Both the position numbers and the translations under genes were made by a program. DNA of 64,000 nt from Franzmannia qiaohouensis (GTDB lineage: Bacteria; Pseudomonadota; Gammaproteobacteria; Pseudomonadales; Halomonadaceae). The stretch is from assembly GCF_031451695.1 (NCBI RefSeq), contig NZ_JARWAM010000011.1:104954-168953 (forward strand), in the 5' to 3' direction. Under the pieces are notes generated by a model. The model saw nothing but the letters and a program-made list of their open reading frames with translations, was not told the DNA's origin and did not search any database. Below are positions 58,891 to 64,000 of this stretch, piece after piece; the first letter of the stretch is position 1; every line of letters begins with the position of its first letter.

Positions 58891-60570
58891 CTAGCAGCTG
58901 GTCGCGTAACCGGCGGCGCCGAAATAGCGATCACGGCCCTGGTGCTTGGCCTGATAGAGGCGTTCGTCGGCGCGCCTGACCAGGTCGTGCGGATCCTCGT
59001 CGCGCTCGTCGAGGCTGGCCACCCCCAGGCTCAGGCTATAGCAGATCGGGTCTGTGTCGCTGGCCACGCGATGGTCGCGGTTGGCCTGCCAGATACGCTT
59101 GGCGACCTGTAGCGCCTCGGCGTGGTCGGTGCCCGGCAGCAGCACAGCGAACTCTTCACCGCCGTAGCGGGCGAAGTGGTCGTCGGTACGCAGCAGCGGG
59201 CGGGTGATCTGGGCAATCTCCACCAGCACCTTGTCGCCGGCCAGGTGGCCATGGCAGTCGTTGACCTGCTTGAAGTGATCGACATCGAACAGGATCAGCG
59301 TCAGTGGCTGGTGATGGCGCCGGGCATGGGCCACACACTGCTGCAGGCGCTCTTCGAACAGCCGGCGGTTGTCGACGCCGGTCAGGCCATCCTTCTCGGC
59401 GAGCTCGCGTAGCGAATCTTCGGCTTTCTGGCGACGCGCCACCTCGCGGCGCAGCTGGCGGTTGATCATCAGCAGATAGCTGGCCAGGCCGATGACCAGC
59501 AGCAGCAGGATTCCACCACCCAGCGCCCAGCGCACCAGGCGCTTGAAGTCGGTGCTGGCGGGGGCCGGCGGTTGATAGAGGAACCCCTCCAGGTCGTAGT
59601 GCTCGATCATGTCGAGTTCCACATACACCTCGGCGATGCTCTCCCAACGGATGGGATTGATGTAGCCGATCTCGATCAACTCTGGCTGCATCAGGCCGCG
59701 CAGCTTCTCGGCCTCGTGGCGCAGGAAGTGAATGTCGTAGAGGGCGTTGCGCGTCGGGTAGTACTGAGTGATCAGCTCGGCCACCTCTTCGACGTTGTCC
59801 AGCGCATAGGCCCAGCCGCGAAGGGCTGCATCTCGGAACGCCTCGACGCGCTGCGGCCGCTCGTCGATCAGTGCCGCGCGGGTGAACAGCAGGTCACCGT
59901 AGAAGTCGATGCCATACGACTCGGGGGTGATCGTGATCGGCTCGGCACCGAATGCTTCGAGAAAGTAGGGGGCGTCGGTGAGGTAGCCGGGCATCAGCTG
60001 GGTGGTGCCGTCGAGCAAGTCATCCAGCGCCCAGCTCGGTGCACGGTTGTTGAGCCGCTCGAGGTCGAGGCCGGCACGGTGGAAGCTGGCCAGGGTCTCG
60101 GCGCTGAGTCGTGCATCGACGTCGGGCAGGGTGACGCTGATTGGCCGGTCGCCGATCTCCTCCAGCCGCGAGAAGCCGTGGCGCTCGAGGGTCAGGAACA
60201 CCAGCGGCGAGCGCTGCATGATATTGGCCAGTACCACCACAGGCAGACCCTGGCTGTGGTAGAGCAGCAGGTCGGAACGCGATACGCCGAAGTCGGCGCG
60301 ACCGAACATCACATCCTCCACCGGGTCGATGGGGCGGCCGTATTCGTCGTGCCCGCCGTGGCGAATCTCCACCTCGAAGCCAGCCTCACGAAAGTATCCC
60401 CGTTGCTTGGCGGCGTAGTAGCCGGCGGACTGGAACTGGTGATACCAGGCCAGCTGCAGGGTGACACGCTCTAGCTCAGGCTCATTCGCCGCGCTCAAGG
60501 GAGCGGTGAACAGTAGCGCACTGAGCAGCAGCCACCGCAGCGGCGAGCGGTGGCCCAGAAGGCTTGGCAT
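58891..60570 (-). CDS. Diguanylate cyclase with periplasmic THI5/NMT1-type sensor
   Basis: A 559-residue membrane protein: signal peptide (to about 28), a substrate-binding-protein domain of the NMT1/THI5 type (about 35-320; LQLAWYHQFQSAGYYAAKQR, GADFGVSRSDLLLYHSQG-like segments), membrane helix (about 345-367) and GGDEF domain with loop RYGGEEF. It is predicted to make cyclic di-GMP in response to a small ligand bound outside the membrane; this domain type usually binds pyrimidine precursors, nitrate or sulphonates in ABC systems. It faces the ure cluster tail to tail. Confidence 0.87.
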   Translation of the reverse strand: MPSLLGHRSPLRWLLLSALLFTAPLSAANEPELERVTLQLAWYHQFQSAGYYAAKQRGYFREAGFEVEIRHGGHDEYGRPIDPVEDVMFGRADFGVSRSDLLLYHSQGLPVVVLANIMQRSPLVFLTLERHGFSRLEEIGDRPISVTLPDVDARLSAETLASFHRAGLDLERLNNRAPSWALDDLLDGTTQLMPGYLTDAPYFLEAFGAEPITITPESYGIDFYGDLLFTRAALIDERPQRVEAFRDAALRGWAYALDNVEEVAELITQYYPTRNALYDIHFLRHEAEKLRGLMQPELIEIGYINPIRWESIAEVYVELDMIEHYDLEGFLYQPPAPASTDFKRLVRWALGGGILLLLVIGLASYLLMINRQLRREVARRQKAEDSLRELAEKDGLTGVDNRRLFEERLQQCVAHARRHHQPLTLILFDVDHFKQVNDCHGHLAGDKVLVEIAQITRPLLRTDDHFARYGGEEFAVLLPGTDHAEALQVAKRIWQANRDHRVASDTDPICYSLSLGVASLDERDEDPHDLVRRADERLYQAKHQGRDRYFGAAGYATSC

Positions 60571-60648
60571 GGGCGCATCCGAAGGGGAATTGTCGTCGAT
60601 TAGAGACTAGCCCATCGGCCGGCAAAGTCGAGTTGGTGGTTTAAACGC

Positions 60649-60876
60649 TCAGCGTCGCGGCAGTGGTTCGATGGACGCGAACTTGCCCGCCTCAGTGAAG
60701 TGCAGTCGAAACACGCCGTCGATGCCGTCGCGGCCGACGATACGGGTCAGGGCAGCGGTGGGGAAGATCACCTTGCGGCCATCCAGGCTACGGGTGTGCA
60801 CGTTCTGGGCGCGGCCCTCGTAGTGGGCCAGGCACTCGTCGCGGGTCAGGCGGATCACTACGTCGATGCTAGGCAC
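60649..60876 (-). CDS. DUF2835-like small protein
   Basis: A 75-residue protein with LTRDECLAHYEGRAQNV, GRKVIFPTAALTRIV and DGIDGVFRLHF, the pattern of the uncharacterised DUF2835 family. Length fits. Function unknown. It lies alone, 78 bp upstream of the cyclase gene on the same strand. Confidence 0.75.
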   Translation of the reverse strand: MPSIDVVIRLTRDECLAHYEGRAQNVHTRSLDGRKVIFPTAALTRIVGRDGIDGVFRLHFTEAGKFASIEPLPRR

Positions 60877-61022
60877 AGCGCCCCTCCCTGTTCATGACGC
60901 TGATAGAGACCTGGCACCGATTATACGCGACACGTGATGAACGGCGACATGTCGATTCCGTTCGCCCCGGAACGATAAGTGACAGCGCCGCCATCCCGGC
61001 GGCGACTGTCGAGGAGCCGACC

Positions 61023-61376
61023 ATGACCTACGTAGACGGATTCGTCGCCGCGGTGCCCACCGCCAACCGCGCCAAGTACATTCAGCATGCCAGCGATGCC
61101 GCGGTGGTGTTCAAGGAGCACGGTGCGCTGCAGATGGTGGAGTGCTGGGGCGACGAGGTACCCGATGGCAAGCTCACCTCCTTTCCCCTGGCGGTGAAGT
61201 GCCAGGCGGACGAGACGGTGATCTTCTCGTGGATCCTGTGGCCCTCCCGCGAGGTGCGCGACCGCGGGATGGCCAAGGTGATGGAAGATCCGCGCCTGCA
61301 GCCCGACGTCAATCCCATGCCGTTCGATGGTAAGCGACTGATCTACGGCGGCTTCGAGGTGGTGGTAGACGAGTAG
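61023..61376 (+). CDS. DUF1428-family protein
   Basis: A 117-residue protein from the ATG at 61023 (GAGGAG site). The start MTYVDGFVAAVPTANRAKYI and the later SFPLAVKCQADETVIFSWI and KRLIYGGFEVVVD match the DUF1428 family (dimeric alpha-beta barrel fold, YbaA-like). Function unknown. Single-gene unit. Confidence 0.85.
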   Translation: MTYVDGFVAAVPTANRAKYIQHASDAAVVFKEHGALQMVECWGDEVPDGKLTSFPLAVKCQADETVIFSWILWPSREVRDRGMAKVMEDPRLQPDVNPMPFDGKRLIYGGFEVVVDE

Positions 61377-61482
61377 TATTCAGGCGTCATGCTTTAGTTG
61401 TAATCGGTTCATCGCTCCTCAACCTCGTCCCCCTCCGGCCGATGACGTGTTGAATATCGCCATCGCAGGGGGGACGAGGCAG

Positions 61483-63180
61483 ATGACACACTTATCCATA
61501 AAGTGGAGCCTGACCGCAGCGCTGGCCGCGCTGGTACTGATGATCGGCCTGATCAGCGGGCTGGGCTTCTATGCCAGCGCCACCAGCGAGGAGGCGCTGC
61601 ATGAGCTCGCGGAAACCAACGTGGAGCTCTCCACGATGGCCAACCGCACCCAGGTCAACGTGCTGCGCGCGCAGATCATGCTGGACCGCTTTGCCAGCCT
61701 GAGCACTCAAGGTAACGCTGAACGTGGCCAGCAGAGCCAGCAACAGGCGCTGGAGGCCCTGGCCGGGGCCCATGAGCGTTTCGACGAGTTCCGCGCCGTA
61801 CCCATCGACGCCGACGATTCGCGGGCACCCTACGTGGCGGCGATCATCGCGGCCTACGACGCCTACGTGGTGGAAGGGCTCGAGCCGTTGATGGACGCCG
61901 CACCTTTCCAGATTCAGCGTAGCCAGGATGAGATGGCCGAGCTGGGTGCCGAGCTCGACGCCGCTATGGAGGACTTCGTCGCCTACTCCGAACGGCGCGG
62001 CAACGCGGTGATCGATGAGGTCGGCCGGCTTGGCGACATGGTCGGCATGATCGCCATAACGCTGCTGGTCGTGGCGCTGCTCGCCGCGGTGGCGATCCGC
62101 CTGGCGATGATGCGGGTGGTGGTCACGCCGCTGCGCGAGGCCATCGATCACTTCGAGCGGATTGCCGATGGCGATCTCACCGAGCAGATCCGCGACCGCG
62201 GTCGCAACGAGATCGGCCAGCTTTACAGCGCTCTGGCGCGCATGCAGGACAAGCTCAAGACCCTGGTGGTGTCGCTGCGCAGCAGCAGCGACAGCGTCTT
62301 CACCGGCGCCGGTGAAATTGCCCTGGGCAGCCAGGATCTCTCGTCGCGCACCGAGCAGCAGGCCTCGGCGCTGCAGCAGACCGCCTCGAGCATGGAAGAG
62401 ATGGCTGCCACCGTGAGCAAGAACACCGAGACCGCCCAGGAGGCCGACGGCCTCTCGGCGTCTGCCTCGCAGCGCGCCGAGGCCGGCGGCCAGGAGGTCG
62501 AGCACACCGTACAGCTGATGCGCGAGATCTCCACCAGCGCCAGTCGCGTCAACGACATCATCGGCGTGATCGACTCGATCGCCTTCCAGACCAATATTCT
62601 GGCGCTCAACGCCTCGGTAGAGGCGGCGCGCGCCGGCGAGCAGGGCCGCGGCTTCGCGGTGGTGGCAAGCGAAGTGCGCAATCTCGCCTCGCGCAGCGCC
62701 GAGTCTGCCAAGGAGATCCGCACGCTGATCGAAGAGACCACCGCCAAGATCGCCAGCGGCGCCGAACAGGCCGAACGCAGTGGCGCCACCATCGGCGAGA
62801 CCGTCGAGTCGATCCGCCAGGTCACCGCGCTGATGGGCGAGATTTCCAGCGCTACCCGCGAGCAGAACAGCGGCATCGAGCAGATCAACAGCGCCATCAC
62901 CGAGATGGACTCGGTCACCCAGCAGAACGCCTCGCTGGTGCAGCAGACCAGCGCCGCCGCTACTTCGTTGGAAGACCAGGCCAAGCATCTCGCCGCACTG
63001 ATCGCCACCTTCCGCGTCGACGATCAGGCCGCGCCAGCTGAGTCGCACGCCACCCGGCTGACCCACCAGCAGGGTGAGCGCAGCCAACCGCCTGAGGCGC
63101 CGGCCAAGCCTGCTGCTGAAACGCCCAGGCAGTCCTACAAGAAACCCGCTGAAGCTGTCGAGGACTGGTCCGAATTCTAG
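61483..63180 (+). CDS. Methyl-accepting chemotaxis protein
   Basis: The ATG at 61483 has a GAGG site; a TTG at 61447 is also in frame. The 565-residue receptor has membrane helices near 8-32 and 190-213, a four-helix periplasmic sensor of the Tar type, HAMP, and a long signalling domain with the hairpin tip IDSIAFQTNILALNASVEAA. It ends with a proline-rich linker and DWSEF, which resembles the CheR-docking pentapeptide NWETF. The ligand is unknown. Confidence 0.92.
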   Translation: MTHLSIKWSLTAALAALVLMIGLISGLGFYASATSEEALHELAETNVELSTMANRTQVNVLRAQIMLDRFASLSTQGNAERGQQSQQQALEALAGAHERFDEFRAVPIDADDSRAPYVAAIIAAYDAYVVEGLEPLMDAAPFQIQRSQDEMAELGAELDAAMEDFVAYSERRGNAVIDEVGRLGDMVGMIAITLLVVALLAAVAIRLAMMRVVVTPLREAIDHFERIADGDLTEQIRDRGRNEIGQLYSALARMQDKLKTLVVSLRSSSDSVFTGAGEIALGSQDLSSRTEQQASALQQTASSMEEMAATVSKNTETAQEADGLSASASQRAEAGGQEVEHTVQLMREISTSASRVNDIIGVIDSIAFQTNILALNASVEAARAGEQGRGFAVVASEVRNLASRSAESAKEIRTLIEETTAKIASGAEQAERSGATIGETVESIRQVTALMGEISSATREQNSGIEQINSAITEMDSVTQQNASLVQQTSAAATSLEDQAKHLAALIATFRVDDQAAPAESHATRLTHQQGERSQPPEAPAKPAAETPRQSYKKPAEAVEDWSEF

Positions 63181-63199
63181 GCACCGCCAATTCAGCCCG

Positions 63200-63228
63200 C
63201 GACAGCCGCTCCCTGGGGGCGGCTGTCG
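63200..63228 (+). terminator. Hairpin after the chemoreceptor gene
   Basis: CGACAGCCGC / GCGGCTGTCG perfect 10-bp arms lie 20 bp after the stop. There is no T-run. Confidence 0.5.
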
Positions 63229-63285
63229 AATGTCTGCCTATCTGATCGATTGTCCTGGTAATGCTACAGCTACAGGAGAGTCGCC

Positions 63286-63675
63286 ATGCATCCCGATATC
63301 CAGACGTATCATGCGCGCCAGGCACCGGCCGACCGTGAGATATGCGAGTATTTGGCCCAGGCGATCGAGCGCTATCTACCCGACGCAGAGGGCAAGCTAT
63401 GGCATGCCCACCCGGTCTGGTTCCTGGATGGCAATCCCATCGTCGGCTACAGCAAGCTCAAGCACTGCGTGCGGCTGCTGTTCTGGAGCGGACAATCCTT
63501 CGATGAGAGCGGGCTGCGCGACGAGGGCAGCTTCAAGGCCGCCGAGGCCCGCTATACCGCGGTGGAGCAGATCGACGCAGAGGCGCTACGCCGCTGGCTC
63601 GGCAAGGCGCGGGATATCCAGTGGGACTACAAGAACATCGTGCGCCGCAAGGGGCACCTGGAACGACTAAAGTGA
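63286..63675 (+). CDS. DUF1801-like protein
   Basis: A 129-residue protein with the pattern of the DUF1801 / YdhG-like family (KLWHAHPVWFLDGNPIVGY, LLFWSGQSFDESGL). The ATG has an AGGAGA site. Function unknown. It is followed by tandem repeats. Confidence 0.75.
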   Translation: MHPDIQTYHARQAPADREICEYLAQAIERYLPDAEGKLWHAHPVWFLDGNPIVGYSKLKHCVRLLFWSGQSFDESGLRDEGSFKAAEARYTAVEQIDAEALRRWLGKARDIQWDYKNIVRRKGHLERLK

Positions 63676-63685
63676 CCTGGCAGCC

Positions 63686-63908
63686 GCGCGCAGCGCTGCT
63701 GGGCCAGGCCACAACCATCATCTGCTTCGGCGCCACCTCCGGTGTGGTAGCACATTCATTTGCGATTGCAGCGCGCAGCGCTGCTGGGTCAGGCCACAAC
63801 CATCATCTGCTTCGGCGCCACCTCCGGTGTGGTAGCACACTCATTCGCGATTGCAGCGCGCAGCGCTGCTGGGCCAGGCCACAACCATCATCTGCTTCGG
63901 CGCCACCT
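63686..63908. repeat. 85-bp tandem REP-like repeats, about 2.6 copies
   Basis: Units start at 63686, 63771 and 63856 with GCGCGCAGCGCTGCTGGG and differ at few bases; the third breaks off after CGCCACCT. GCGATTGCAGCGCGCAGCGC and GGCGCCAC are shared with the complement of the ureD-ureA repeats, so both belong to one family in opposite orientation. No gene lies in 63676-64000. Confidence 0.88.
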
Positions 63909-63946
63909 TCAGTGTGGGAAATGGGATGGACCCGTCCCCCCTTGTG

Positions 63947-63974
63947 CCAAGATGAGTTTGCAACGCCATCTTGG
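63947..63974. other. Hairpin in unassigned window end
   Basis: CCAAGATG / CATCTTGG arms with a 12-nt loop. The last 90 bp of the window are not repeat-like and hold no open frame of note; they could be the edge of the next gene's leader or of a mobile element. Confidence 0.3.
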
Positions 63975-64000
63975 GTGCATGGGGCACCACACGGCATCTC

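Noticed and set aside
63686..63908. CRISPR array
   Set aside because: The units are contiguous 85-bp repeats with no unique spacers, and no cas gene is present.

Overview
The window is high-GC proteobacterial DNA. Gene content and protein sequences (phhABC/phhR, urt/ure, TRAP-free tripartite carboxylate uptake, FdhA, many PAS/GGDEF proteins) look most like a halophilic gammaproteobacterium of the Halomonas group; this placement is inference from protein resemblance, not from a marker gene. There is no rRNA, tRNA, integrase or insertion sequence that I can see.

Layout. 1-997: 5' part of an NCS2-type permease. 1155-5415: phenylalanine catabolism (phhA, phhB, phhC on the minus strand) facing its TyrR-like activator phhR. 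5456-8053: a membrane protein and a RecQ-type helicase. 8410-15908: an operon with kleisin-like, KITE-like and very long SMC-like proteins (MukBEF/MksBEF architecture, no Wadjet nuclease) plus a truncated haemoglobin; the SMC protein has unusual ATPase motifs. 15918-21308: diguanylate cyclase, cfa, fdhA, argP/argO. 21531-22631: hpd (4-hydroxyphenylpyruvate dioxygenase). 22691-28314: an island with a LysR regulator, a GalD/PrpF-type isomerase and a tripartite tricarboxylate transporter with fused TctA-TctB, bounded by 43-bp perfect direct repeats of the hpd terminator. 28558-31723: a complete photoactive yellow protein (PYP) locus: pyp, 4-coumarate:CoA ligase, tyrosine ammonia-lyase. 31732-37073: maiA, fahA, hmgA, a MarR regulator and a sodium-dependent symporter. 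37215-44366: cobA, an RlpA-like lipoprotein, a CitA-type two-component system and a second tripartite transporter (tctCBA). 44697-46499: acyl-CoA dehydrogenase. 46862-58707: urea transporter urtABCDE and urease ureDABCEFG, each preceded by a sigma-54 promoter with three NtrC-like sites at nearly identical distances. 58891-64000: a diguanylate cyclase with a substrate-binding-protein sensor, small DUF proteins, a chemoreceptor and tandem repeats.

How it fits together. The phh, hpd and hmgA-fahA-maiA blocks make up the whole route phenylalanine -> tyrosine -> homogentisate -> fumarate + acetoacetate. Between hpd and maiA sits foreign-looking, AT-richer DNA carrying the TTT island and the PYP locus. 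The PYP chromophore is made from tyrosine, so a blue-light receptor and its chromophore pathway lie inside the tyrosine-degradation locus. The second theme is nitrogen: urea uptake and hydrolysis under apparent NtrC/RpoN control. The items most worth following are the PYP locus with its flanking signals, the repeat-bounded TTT island, the SMC-like operon with altered Walker motifs, and the shared operators (MarR-type and NtrC-type).
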